Source: Diaporthe sp. PMI_573 (Eukaryota; Ascomycota; Sordariomycetes; Diaporthales; Diaporthaceae). From it: a stretch of 64,000 bases of DNA. The notes under the pieces are model-generated. The model had not been told where the DNA came from. It was given only the letters and a program-made list of their open reading frames with translations, and ran no database searches. Both the position numbers and the translations under genes were made by a program. Positions 1 through 9,419 of this stretch are shown here, in pieces (positions within the stretch are counted from its first letter, which is position 1; the number at the start of each line of letters is the position of its first letter). Location: NCBI GenBank assembly GCA_021399435.1, contig JAJTUP010000104.1:1-64000 (forward strand), given 5' to 3'.

Positions 1-594
1 ACTATCACAGCTCCGCACCGGAATGGTGAGACTTAACAGCTTTCTATGCAAGATAGGAACGGTGGAATCGGACACTTGCGAATGCGGGCTAGCATCAGAG
101 ACAGTGGAACACTTCCTATTCCGCTGTGCAAAATGGACCGCGCAACGGGAAGGCATGTTGCGATGCTCACAGGCAAAGATGGGAAACCTATCATACTTCC
201 TGGGGGGAAAGGCGGCGTCTGACGGTGACAAATGGACACCAGACATGCGGGCAGTACGGGCGACGATCAAATTTGCCATTGCAACGGGGAGGCTTGACAT
301 GGGCCAGAAGCCTCAGGCACACTAACTATTCAGATTGAATCCTACTAACATCATACAGTCTCATTTTGGCAGACCGTGCTTCAGCTGCTGAGGATAGGAT
401 GCTGAACACTTGGAGAAATTGGCCTTCAAGCAGGCCTGTCACTGCATATACATCAGATTGGACCAGTCAGTAGAGTGAAATTGTGGGGCTTCGGGTGATT
501 ATGGAAGAACCGTACGAAACGAAAATAGCTTAGCGCAAAGGCCCTCTGGGGTGTGTCCCCCCGGGCGAAATAAAATCCATCCAATAAAATCCAT
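1..594 (+). mobile_element. 3' end of a Tad-like non-LTR retrotransposon (LINE)
   Basis: The frame open from the window edge to 325 encodes the C-terminal tail that follows RNase H in fungal Tad-clade LINE proteins: an LRTGMVRLNSFL stretch, then a Cys-rich knuckle with CECG, ETVEHFLFRC and W. After the stop comes about 270 bases of 3' UTR that ends in GGGCGAAATAAA and two copies of a short AATCCATCC-type tail repeat (about 572-594), the way these elements end. The rest of the element lies to the left of the window. A sequence in the UTR (about 393-440, GAGGATAGGATGCTGAACAC) recurs at 57236 in the second LINE. No target duplication could be checked because the 5' end is missing. Confidence 0.75.
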
Positions 595-716
595 CCAACG
601 GGTGGGGTCGCACTAGAAAACCAAGACAAGACATCATCACAATACACCCAGTTACCACCCCATCAATTGGACCATAATTACACATCCCACATACCTAAAA
701 GGGTGATAATCTGACA
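595..716 (+). repeat. Copy A of a 122-bp dispersed repeat (inverted copy at 59628-59749)
   Basis: This stretch matches the reverse complement of 59628-59749 over its whole length, with long identical blocks such as CCACCCCATCAATTGGACC and CCTAAAAGGGTGATAATCTG. It begins directly after the LINE tail, so the LINE probably inserted into, or next to, a member of this repeat family. The family is not recognised. Confidence 0.7.
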
Positions 717-761
717 TCATCAACCCCCACTGCCGCCGCCTAATTCTACAACGCTGGATTC

Positions 762-960
762 TTAGCCATGCTTCCCATGCCTGGCCTCAAACCGCTCAAC
801 CGTTTGTCTCGATAGCTCTTTTAGTCGATTGACCCCTTCGATGAGCTCCGGATGCATCCGTGCCTGTTCGAAGTGCTCCCTTTTGATCGGCTGTATAAGC
901 CGTATGTCCCCCAACCGCTTGCATCGCGATAGTTGCACGTACAGGCTAAGCACATCACAC
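762..960 (-). pseudogene. PIF1-like helicase, C-terminal part cut off by the hAT insertion
   Basis: The minus strand reads VLSLYVQLSRCKRLGDIRL followed by a helical, charged tail ending in RFEARHGKHG and a TAA at 762-764. This is the final helicase motif and C-terminus of the PIF1-like protein whose larger part lies at 4032-5550. If the hAT element and one copy of its 8-bp target duplication (953-960) are ignored, the two parts join in one reading frame, with GAC AAG TGT GAT running into GTG CTT AGC. It has no start of its own and is presumably not expressed as a protein. Confidence 0.8.
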
Positions 961-3900
961 CAGTGATGTTATTGGATTGGAGGCAATTTGGATTGGACTG
1001 GATTTGTCGGAAAATGGCTGGACTGGATTTGGGTTTCTCGAAGATTTGGACTGGATTGGATTGATTGGCAACCAGCTCCTGGAGCTCCAATGGTCTAACC
1101 TGATAAGGCAAGAGCTAAGCCTAATTGAGTGGTCATGAGGAGTCTCCCGTCGCAGCTTGCCGTCGCAGACCACGACACGACGCGCGAACTATCGTTCCGC
1201 TATTGGGTTAACATCCAACGCGTGCAGATTGCTACGCTATTAAAAGCATGGAGGCAAACGCGTCGCTCGCGACTTCAGCAGTCCTTCTACTGTGGCAGAC
1301 GTGTCTGAACAGTCCACTCACCAGCTACACCATGGCCACTATCTCCAGCTATTTCGGTGCTGCCAGCGGTCGCCGTCCTGATTCTGACAGAGTTATTCTT
1401 GCTCCAACATATATTAGTCCTCGCCCAAACGACCCCGACGGAGCCCTGATCGAACCCGACGAATTCAAGCTGAATGGGAAGCAATATGTACGCTTCTCTG
1501 TTGTGGCAAAGTCCCAAAAGCACACCAAGAAAAGGACATCAGTCGTCTGGCAGTATGGTGAAGACATACAACTCAAGCAGGACCCGACGAAGAGGTTCTG
1601 GTACTGTTATCTGTGCGAACAGCAGCAGCGCCAACAGGGACTTCCTATTTCCGGCAAGGGCAATTGTACTGCCTTAGACCACCTGGAATCGAAACACCAA
1701 ATCGATAGGGAGACTGGTGAGCACAGACATCCAAAGCGCCACCCATCGCAGCCATCAATTGTCGACTTCAACAACATATCCACCGTTGTATTCAAACGCC
1801 GATTTGACGAGTTCAAGGAACTTCTGATTCGATGGATCGTCTATTGTCACATCGCCTTCTTTCAAATCGAGAACCTATACTTTCGCGAACTCCTCTTCTA
1901 TGTTTTCCCTGGCCTGACAACACTCCTTCCAAAGGCGAGACTAGTGATTCGCAGATGGATAATAGAGGCCTTTGAGGCACGAAAGGACAACCTGCGTCAA
2001 GAAATGCAAGCGGCCCACAGCAATATATCGATATCGTTCGATTTATGGACGTCACCGAACTATCAGGCTATCCTTGGGTGTGTCGCGCACTTTATCAACA
2101 GAAGCGGCAAGAGAAGAACGGTTGTTCTGGCTCTTCGCGAACTGGTTGGCGAACATTCAGGTGAGAATATGGCAGATGTCCTCCTACATATATTTGATGA
2201 CTACGGGATCAGTGGCCGGATCGGTTATTTCATGGCAGACAATGCAAGTTCGAGTGATGCCTGCATCGACCTGGTCCTGCAGGCTCTTTACCCGCACATG
2301 AGCAGGAAACATCGCGTACGACGACGCCTTCGGTGTTTTGGCCATATCGTCAATCTCTGCGCCCAGGCGTTTATTATGGGAAAGGATGCTGCGAAGACCT
2401 GCAAGGATCTGGACTCTGCGTATCGAGAAGGGGACTACACACGGATTCGTGAGCTGTGGAAGAAGCGCGGTGCAATTGGGAGGCTCCATAATATCGTACG
2501 ATACATTAGAGCTAGCCCTCAACGGCGCCAATTCTTCAGATCAATACAAATTGGCGGCGATCTGGCTGCATTTGACGGATTGGAGGTAAGCCCCCTGGTG
2601 CGCGTCGCAAGGTAGTCGCGGCGTCCTACACTTCCGGTTTCAGTACTGACGTTGGAGTTTGTTGCAGCTTGTTCAAAGTCAGTCAACACGCTGGAATTCT
2701 TATTTCTTATCGATTGGACGCGCTCTTAATGTCAAAGAACGTATCCAGCTCTTCTGCGATCAATATGAGCCTCCACGAAGCGACAGAGACGTCCTGGACC
2801 AACGCCTCAGCCCACGGCAATGGGACGAACTCGGACACCTCCATGACCAACTCGAGACATTCTACGAGGCCACAGTAATGAACGAAGGCAGACAGTGGAC
2901 TCTTGCAGATCATTTTCAATCGCTAGACTGGCTTATAGATGAAATCCACCTTGCTCAGCGAAAGTTTGAACAGCTCGCCGAAGACGCAATGCGGAAGTGT
3001 GGCCCGAATAGACAGGATAAGCAGAACGAATTCGACGACTATAACTGGCTTGCTGCGGCTGCAGAAGTTGCCTGGCAGAAATGCGAGAAGTACTACAACA
3101 AGGCCGATGAATCGCCCGCTTACTACGCCGCCATATCGTTGAATCCAAGACTTAAGAACCAATGGTACTATCAGGTTTGGAATGGCAGTGATGATAAGCG
3201 TGCCTGGATCCAAGCTGCTGTTGGAGCAGTTAAGGAGCTCTGGGTTGACGAATACAAAGGCAAGTTCGCCCACGGCGCGCCAGTTCCTACCCACGTCTTT
3301 AAGGCCACAGAACCGAAAGAGAATCGTTTACTTCAGTGAGAAACCACAAGCGTCTCAAACTACACCACCTCGACCCTAATTCAAGCCCCGAACTGCCCTC
3401 AACGGATTACTACAATGAGTTTATCACCGCTGACGTTATCGGCCTTAATGATGACGAGGAATTCGACCCCGTCCAGTACTGGAATGAGCGTTACCACTCG
3501 CAGACGGACCTCGCTCGTATGGCGCTGGACGTTTTAGCCCTGCCTCCCATGTCAGATGAGTGTGAGCGCCTTTTTAGCAGCGCCAAGCTCCTCCTTACAA
3601 ATCATCGCTCACGGCTCCGGATGGACGTCATTGAAGCCAGCGAGTGCTTACGAGCTTGGTATGGTCGCCCGGAGCAGAAGGCATTTGATGACTCTGCCAT
3701 CGGTTTGATGGAGGGTGAGGCAGGGAGTACAGTTGGGGCGGATGGGTTGGGTGAGGGAGAGGAAGGCGGCGAAGATGATGGAAGCGAGAAGAACATACTG
3801 GAGACGCAAGTTGCTAGAGAACATGAGCTCCGTAGTTAGGTGGTGTCATAACCCAAGGACAAGAACAGTTCTACTCCAAGTCTGCTTATTCAGCGGCTCA

Positions 3901-4031
3901 TTGATTGTCCCAAAAGGGTAAAATATGAACTGGATCGGTTCTGGATATCCTGGAGGCTGCCTGTCCCCACGTCTGGACTGGATTGGATCGAGGCTCGGAT
4001 CCAGCTCCAATCCAATCCAATAACATCACTG
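961..4031 (+). mobile_element. Complete hAT-family DNA transposon, 3,071 bp
   Basis: Terminal inverted repeats begin CAGTGATGTTATTGGATTGG at 961 and end with the exact reverse complement at 4031. Both ends are flanked by the same 8-bp target duplication, CATCACAC, at 953-960 and 4032-4039, the size expected of hAT transposons. The subterminal regions (961-1075 and 3920-4030) are full of GGATTGGA/GGACTGGATT motifs on both strands, likely transposase-binding repeats. The interior encodes one transposase gene in the same left-to-right direction. The clean ends and target duplication suggest a fairly recent insertion. Confidence 0.95.
1248..3839 (+). pseudogene. hAT transposase, two exons, probable single-base frameshift
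   Basis: Exon 1 runs 1248-2585 and exon 2 starts at 2668; the intron has GTAAGC at its 5' end and TTGCAG at its 3' end and is phase 0. Exon 1 holds a BED-like zinc region (WYCYLCEQQ with a later H..H), then the hAT core with SFDLWTSPNY and RCFGHIVNL. Exon 2 carries STRWNSYF and, at the end, the hATC dimerisation domain (MALDVLALPPMSDECERLF). The frame of exon 2 stops at 3337-3339 while the C-terminal part continues in the neighbouring frame from about 3330; one missing T in the TTT run near 3330 would explain this. As it stands the transposase would lack its hATC domain, so the copy is probably inactive unless an unrecognised intron lies there. Confidence 0.85.
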
Positions 4032-5550
4032 CATCACACTTGTCCGTGCCCTGGCCGCCCTTTGTCTCTCTCCTCCCGTATAGCCCGAGTAGGACCTTCT
4101 CTAGGGTCCTACTCTGCGCCTTGTAGTCGGTCAGCGCGAATCCCGGCGCGCATGGCAGTCCCGTGCGCGTGAGCCCCATTTTAAAGTCCGGCTTCGCCGC
4201 GAGACGCGGACAGACGTACTTGCCGTGCTTTTCTTTCTCCAGCTGAACAGTCTCTGTCCCTAGCATGAGGGTTCCCGGCGGTATGTGCGGGAACGCGAGT
4301 CCCTCCGTGTCCCGCGATTGGAGAAGGATGCCGCTTGGCGGCCCGAGGAAGATGGACAGCCGGTCGTTGATCACCCGTTCTTCTACCTCTTCGTTTGCGA
4401 CGACGCCGGCGGCGGTGAACTCCGCCCCGTTGACCACCTTAAGCCCTAGGTACTTGTTCTGGTTCACGATGACCGGCATGCCCTCGACGTACGGAAGGAT
4501 GCCCGGGATCGGGAGCTGCGCGTCATCCCCTAGCAGCACTACCGCCTCCATCTCTTCCTCGGTCGGCACACGGGTCTTCCATTGGTGATCGGACAAGAAC
4601 AGGGACACCTTCCTGTCGTGCTCCTCGCCGAATGCCAGTGCTGCGCAGAGCGTGAGGTCCCGCCTGTGTCGGTTGAGCGGGATGATGGCGCGCCTGCCTC
4701 CAGTAAAGTCCAACTTCTCGCCAGGGTTGTACCTCGAGTTTAGCGTGTCGAGGTCGGCCGCGGTCTGTCGGCCTGTCCGGATGCGCTCCAGCATCCCGAT
4801 CAGATCCTCGTCGCCCTCAGCCCTCTTCTGCTCCTCTAGGATAACGACGCAGGTAAACATTTCCCATGTTTTCTTAGCCTGGATCTGCTGCCATCGGTAT
4901 TGTGTTGCACGTTCCGAGAGGTTCCGTGGCGCCTTGCCGCTGTCGCCGTAGTCGAGCTGGCTCAGCTGGCCCTTCTGCAGCACTGGCCCGAACTGAAGGA
5001 AGTCGCCCGTGAAGACCACCACCGGTATCCCGCCGAACGGCCTGTCCGGGAAGCCGCGCAGCGCCCGCAGTTTGTGGTCTACCTCGTAGAGCGTCTTAAG
5101 GCCCAGCATGCTCACCTCGTCGACCACAAGCACGTCACGCCTTCTCCAACGCTGCCGGCGCCTCTCCAGGTTCGCTGATGGTAGGCTTTCCATCTCGGCT
5201 CCGTCTTGATCCTTGAAGGCTAGCCCTAGCGCGGAGTGGATGGTGTTGCCACCGATCCCTGCTGCTGCCGTCCCGGACGTAGCTGTGATGATGATGCGCT
5301 TCGACGCTCCCTTCGCCGCGCATACATCTTTCAGTGTCCTGATGCGGAGCGCCAGCTCTCTCTTTTCCTTCCTAACGGGAGGCCCTCCTAGCAAGCCGGC
5401 TTGACGGCTGCTCCCCAGTAAGGAGGGGTTGGTGCAAAATTGGCAAAAGTTTCTGATTGGTCCAAAATCTTGTGTTGACGGCCGCAACACATTCGGCAAC
5501 TGGATGACGGCCCTCAAAAAGTGGCCCTTAGTTTTTACAGCTGGCAGCAA
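4032..5550 (-). pseudogene. PIF1-like DNA helicase, 5'-truncated and interrupted
   Basis: About 480 codons of a PIF1-family superfamily 1B helicase. Visible motifs in order: motif Ia region (IIITATSGTAAAGIGG), Walker B/motif II (VLVVDEVSMLG), motif III (VVVFTGDFLQFGPV) and the late YKAQSRTLEKVLLGLYG motif. The Walker A P-loop that should precede ATSGTAAA is not visible: the sequence upstream (GGPPVRKEKRELAL) keeps only a Gly-Gly, and beyond about 5400 the resemblance ends. The 3' end is cut by the hAT element at 4031; its continuation is 762-960. Such genes are abundant in fungal genomes, some as Helitron cargo, but no Rep domain or Helitron ends were seen here. Confidence 0.85.
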
Positions 5551-6393
5551 CCCTGGTTTGTTGACGGGAGCGTGTCGCTTGACACGATCTCCATTTTGTT
5601 CGCAACGCTTCTTGATGTTTCGCAGAATTAAGTAATGAGTCCTAAGCCTGTCTCCTCAAAGGCTTCAGGATGACATAATTTCCATCGTCTGTGCCCGCTG
5701 TGGCGAGGAGAAGCCAGCGGGTGACTTTGTCAGCAAAGTGGATTGTCGTACTCAGAACGATTCTCATGTCAGCTGTGTCTCCCCATTCCGTGAAACGTTG
5801 AGTACTAACTAACTGAAGTACTCCAGATCTAGAGGCGCGACCATGACATTGAGGAGTCTCGCTGTCCGTCCTTCGTCAGCTGAGAGACGTGCCCCAAAGA
5901 GAACCCACGGGGATGCCGGCCTTTCGCCTCCGAACGAGAGATCCGGAACCCAGCCCAATTAACCTGAGCCAATGGGCATGCAAGGTGGGCCGCCTTTACC
6001 AAGGCTTCCGCAGCCAACATTATACGCAATTGTCCAATGATATGCTTATAAATAACCTAAAACACATCTTTTGGGCGGAAATCTGCAAAGGAGGTTAGAA
6101 TAGGCGAAATTTAACACAAGGGGTCTGACTTATGGTGCATCCCAGGGGGAAATGCATCTAGCACTAATGCCGATGCTATGAGTTAAGTAAGTTTAGGAAT
6201 GCGGGAATCAAATGCCTTAACAACTTTTTGCAGGTGGGACAGCGGATTGTGGGACAGGGTTGGTAAGTCGCAAGGCCGTCACAAAATCCAGAAGGGGTAG
6301 ATTATTACAGAAATATTGAAGTGATGTTTGAACAAGGAAAGACCTAAGTTGGTGGGCAAAATTCAATCCAAGCCTCATGCGGGTTTCATTCGA
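5551..6393. other. No gene recognised
   Basis: Short overlapping open frames on both strands, none with a recognisable motif, good start context or intron signals. It may contain the lost 5' part of the helicase in unrecognisable form. Confidence 0.5.
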
Positions 6394-7078
6394 TTATTCT
6401 GATAGGCTCGAAATGGCCGATAATACTCTTAATCTTCGCATTAATTTTGAGACTTTTAAGTTGCCTCTTGGGTTTTTGGTTAACGTATCTAAGACCTCTT
6501 CGAGGTATAGGTCCTCATCGTTACAAAAGATAACAAGGATGTGACGGCTAAAACAAGACACTGTAAACGGTAACTGAGCCCAGCACTGGAGTATATCTGC
6601 TGTTCTCAAGGGCCCAAATCCTTTAACAAAGATGATAATCACATCGCTGAAAGGGGCAAGAACCTGCCAGTAAAGATCAAAGCAGAAATCAGCAACTTTT
6701 TCCTGGGTCGGTGATTGGGGTATCTTCCGCGATAAGGCAAGCCCACGATATGGCGATGCTGGGTTGCCGTAATCAGCAGCAGGCGATGGAGCAATGCGAA
6801 GTTGGCAATTTATGATATGATAGTTGCTACTTTTCGTGATTATAATCGTGTAGATCCTGCCACATTCCCTGCCTGTTCTCGCACCCCATGAATATTGCCC
6901 AAGGTGCCCTTTGAATCTTTTCGATACGCTTGAGTGAGAGTTGTATACAGCGCTTAGACGGCCTGCGCCAGATATTTGCAGCGCCTTTTTGGAATGATAC
7001 GCATAATGTGGTGGGCCATGCTCTAAGGCCGTGAATCGTGGGAAAATAACCTGGAGTCCGCGTTCACGTCGCGGCCGT
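6394..7078 (-). pseudogene. Fragment of an unidentified fungal protein, Met-less open frame of about 225 codons
   Basis: The minus strand is open from about 7078 to 6394 without any Met in its first two thirds; the first is at 6642. The peptide looks like real protein, with stretches such as GQYSWGARTGRECGRIYTII, a hydrophobic beta-strand-like run VLAPFSDVIIIFVKGFG and ILVIFCNDEDLYLEEVL. Near 6445 the more protein-like reading moves to the next frame (INAKIKSIIGHFEPIRIIE), which then meets TGA, so one base has probably been lost in an AAAA run. The missing start, frameshift and stop suggest an old gene fragment or an isolated exon. I do not recognise the family with certainty; the alternating hydrophobic strand and acidic segment would fit part of a nucleotide-binding or patatin/NTPase-type fungal protein. 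Confidence 0.45.
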
Positions 7079-7099
7079 CACTGTCTCGGTGCCTATTCA

Positions 7100-7380
7100 A
7101 TGTGAAGCGAGGTGTTTTGATGGAGTCTCTCCAGAGCGATGAAGGCTGCGATGGTGTTAGGGCCGGCGGCCTGGAAGGCCTCTTCGAGCTCAGCGCCTTT
7201 CCTCGCGACAAAGGCTGTGTCGGGCTCACCAGGGATTACCTCCGGCAAAGGATGCCCTTGCTGTATAAAACCCTCGGTACCGTCAGGGGATTTAATGGGC
7301 TCCGGGTCCTCGACCAGGTCCAGGAAGGTCTGGCTTGGCGGGGTGATATGGACATCACCGCTTCCGAGGCTGCAGCCGAT
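7100..7380 (-). pseudogene. Possible class III aminotransferase fragment
   Basis: An open minus-strand frame encodes PGEPDTAFVARKGAELEE followed by AFQAAGPNTIAAFIA. This matches the segment of fungal PLP-dependent class III (omega) aminotransferases that precedes the AEPV..ALG motif, where ARxAxELEExFQxxGPxTVxAFxAEP is common. After FIA the sequence departs (LERLHQ instead of EPV) and a stop follows. Upstream the frame runs to a TAA near 7383. Neither the Lys that binds PLP nor any start is present, so at best this is a short remnant. Recognition rests on one motif. Confidence 0.35.
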
Positions 7381-7685
7381 TTAGTTTCCTCTGTGGCAGC
7401 ACCGAGGGAGGCCGCCAACTGACCTTCAGCCCCAATGGAACCCACAAGCGGGCTTGCTGTAGATGCTGCCGAACAAGGGTTCAAACAGGTCCTTCGCTTG
7501 GCCCGGTTCAATAAGCTCTCTCTGACCTTAGACTCGCTCGCCTGGTTCTGCTGATCTCCAGTACTTAAGGCAGCCAGCTCCCTCACGAGGCAGCTGCCTC
7601 GTCTCATTCCAACTTCTCTTCCCCAACAACTCTCCAGACCGATACCACACCAAGAGCCGACTGCCGCCATAGACCTTCAGATCCC
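7381..7685. other. No gene recognised
   Basis: Overlapping low-complexity frames on both strands; the 144-codon minus-strand frame here is Ala/Ser/Arg-rich without a recognisable motif. Confidence 0.4.
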
Positions 7686-7689
7686 CTCT

Positions 7690-8225
7690 TGCGATACCTT
7701 TTTATCCCAACACACTATTATTAGAGCATTAAAACAAGCCGGTTGGACAAAAAAGATTACCCAAAATGTTGCTAAAAAACGTGTCGAGAGGTCAGGGGAA
7801 GATGCTGGGCAAAGATTGCTTGAGGGCAGATCAGGATCTGAACATTCCGTGCTATGTTACGATTGATACCTAACTACATTGTGATTCCAGTGCGTCTAGC
7901 CACCCATCTTATAACCTGACCTGCCCATCCCTCATGGATCTCGATGCACGCTGGCCTGAGCGAGGCTCAGCCCTGACTTGGGCGCCATATGGGCCTGAGC
8001 GGTGCTGCGGTGCCTTTCGCCGATACTACGGTGCCCTTCACCGGGCCTCCGACAGGCCCGAAGTGCTGCCTTCCAACAAAACGTAATCCAGACCTGCGCG
8101 ACGATTATATCGAGCGGCGATCGCATTATAGGCCTGACCAAATGATCTTCATTGACGAAAGTGGAAGCGATCGTGGTCTAGCTATCCTCGGACGAGGCTA
8201 TGCTCCGCGTGACTCCGGTACATCG
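7690..8225 (+). pseudogene. Tc1/mariner transposase fragment carrying a 295-bp insertion
   Basis: At 7690-7782 the plus strand encodes a Tc1-type helix-turn-helix end (FLSQHTIIRALKQAGWTKK, then TQNVAKKR). At 8085 it resumes with NPDLRDDYIERRSHY and MIFIDESGSD, which is the first catalytic block (FxDESG) of fungal Tc1-like transposases. In intact relatives these blocks are directly adjacent. Here 7783-8077 separates them, with AAAACGT present at both borders (7776-7782 and 8078-8084); removing one repeat plus the insert restores AKKR-NPDLRD in frame. Coding resemblance fades after about 8215 and the remaining catalytic residues are absent, so this is a dead fragment. Confidence 0.7.
7783..8077. 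mobile_element. 295-bp insertion in the Tc1 fragment with 7-bp target duplication
   Basis: The segment interrupts a transposase reading frame exactly and is bordered by AAAACGT on both sides. It has no coding potential. Its ends (GTCGAGAGGTC and, reversed, GTTGGAAGGCA) are only loosely alike, and there is no poly-A tail. It could be a non-autonomous DNA element with short ends or a SINE-like unit. The class is undetermined. Confidence 0.5.
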
Positions 8226-8604
8226 CGCTGCCTCCTCCTTCGGCTGCGTCTCATCGGCCCTGCCATGTCGCCCTTCTTCTACCCTTTCCCAGCCACCCTA
8301 TAATCATACATTCTTCCGGTCATAATCCCAATCGGGAGGGGGGTGGGTGACAAATCAGATCCCGAAAATGACAGCGACCCGCCTCGGCAACCCCGATTAT
8401 GCAAGCATAAGAACTGGGGCGGGTACTTTTGTCACCCGCCCTACCACACCTTGCTTAACTACGGCTTAAAACAAGGCAACCAAAATAAGTTGAGCCTAGT
8501 TGTAGCTCATTGCTGCCTAAATGCTACCCTCGGGCAGGTGGCAGGATGTCAAGAGCTGCGTGAGGGCATCCCTACAGTGAGATCACTTCGAAGTAGAATT
8601 TCTG
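8226..8604. other. No gene recognised
   Basis: A plus-strand open frame at 8343-8753 overlaps the 3' end of the Clr5 gene and has no recognisable motif; treated as a shadow. Confidence 0.4.
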
Positions 8605-9318
8605 TCATAGGCCCCACCCCAATGAATTCGCTGTGTGGCTCTGTGACACTGCCTGTGAAATTCTCAAGCTCCGAGGCGAGATCCTCCCTGATGTATAATG
8701 TAATGTTCCCACGACGAAACGTAAAGGTACCCTCTTCGAAGCGTCCTGGTTGAAGATACCTTTTATAAATTTCCGATAACGTGGTTGGACAGTGAGTGGC
8801 GGATGACAGTGAGTGGCGGATGGTCTCGGACCTTGGCCGTGTTCCTCTGACGACAGACTTGCGATGTAGTCAGCTGTTACGTTCTTATTGACACCCCAAT
8901 CCTTGAATCGTGCTTTATACATGCGCTCGGTGGCGACGAAGTTGTGGTCGTGTTCCATAATCTCAAGAACCTCTTTCAGCGTCTTTGTTTCATACAGCTC
9001 AATTATCTTATCCCGGTGCTGCTCCCACCCTGCCGTGGTGGCATAACTCTGACTGCGGACCTGCCTTTGTGTCGCATTAGGAGCTTTTGAAACCCCGAGG
9101 GCTGTGTCCCACGGGGACTCTGGATTTGATGCGTATACGGACGATTGGGTGGGAGATTGGGAGGCAGCTGGTCCGGCATCGTTACTTGAATCAGTTCTGG
9201 AGGGGTGCTCGGCAGCAGGGAAGCCGATCGTAGCGGCTGTAGGGTTTGAAGTGCTTGTAACTTTGCCGCCACTCCAGTCGTCATGTATTTCTGAATCAAA
9301 GCGTTTTGGGTCTTGCAT
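8605..9318 (-). CDS. Clr5-domain protein, 237 aa
   Basis: One exon beginning MQDPKRFDSEIHDDW. Residues of about 95-150 hold a Clr5 domain (Pfam family first described in fission yeast Clr5): GWEQHRDKIIELYETKTLKE, then MEHDHNFVATERMYKARFKDWG with the typical invariant W, Y, F and KDWG. The first 90 residues are Ser/Thr-rich and low in hydrophobics. After the domain the C-terminus is unremarkable. In other fungi this domain is often N-terminal and followed by repeats or long coiled regions, so this protein is short and may be truncated. The N-terminal coding part and about 100 bases of upstream sequence recur as a degraded copy at 59155-59479. Start choice rests on the shared upstream sequence ending at this ATG. 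Confidence 0.65.
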   Translation of the reverse strand: MQDPKRFDSEIHDDWSGGKVTSTSNPTAATIGFPAAEHPSRTDSSNDAGPAASQSPTQSSVYASNPESPWDTALGVSKAPNATQRQVRSQSYATTAGWEQHRDKIIELYETKTLKEVLEIMEHDHNFVATERMYKARFKDWGVNKNVTADYIASLSSEEHGQGPRPSATHCHPPLTVQPRYRKFIKGIFNQDASKRVPLRFVVGTLHYTSGRISPRSLRISQAVSQSHTANSLGWGL

Positions 9319-9419
9319 GATAAAATGCTAACGACTTGAATCTTTGAATTGGAAAAAGAGCCGTATTTCTTCAACAATAACTTGATTTACTGGAAATAAA
9401 CATATAATATTTCTTTAGT

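Noticed and set aside
762..5550. Helitron
   Set aside because: A PIF1-like helicase is present, but no Rep/HUH domain, 5' TC or 3' CTRR-hairpin end was found; fungal genomes contain many stand-alone PIF1-like genes.
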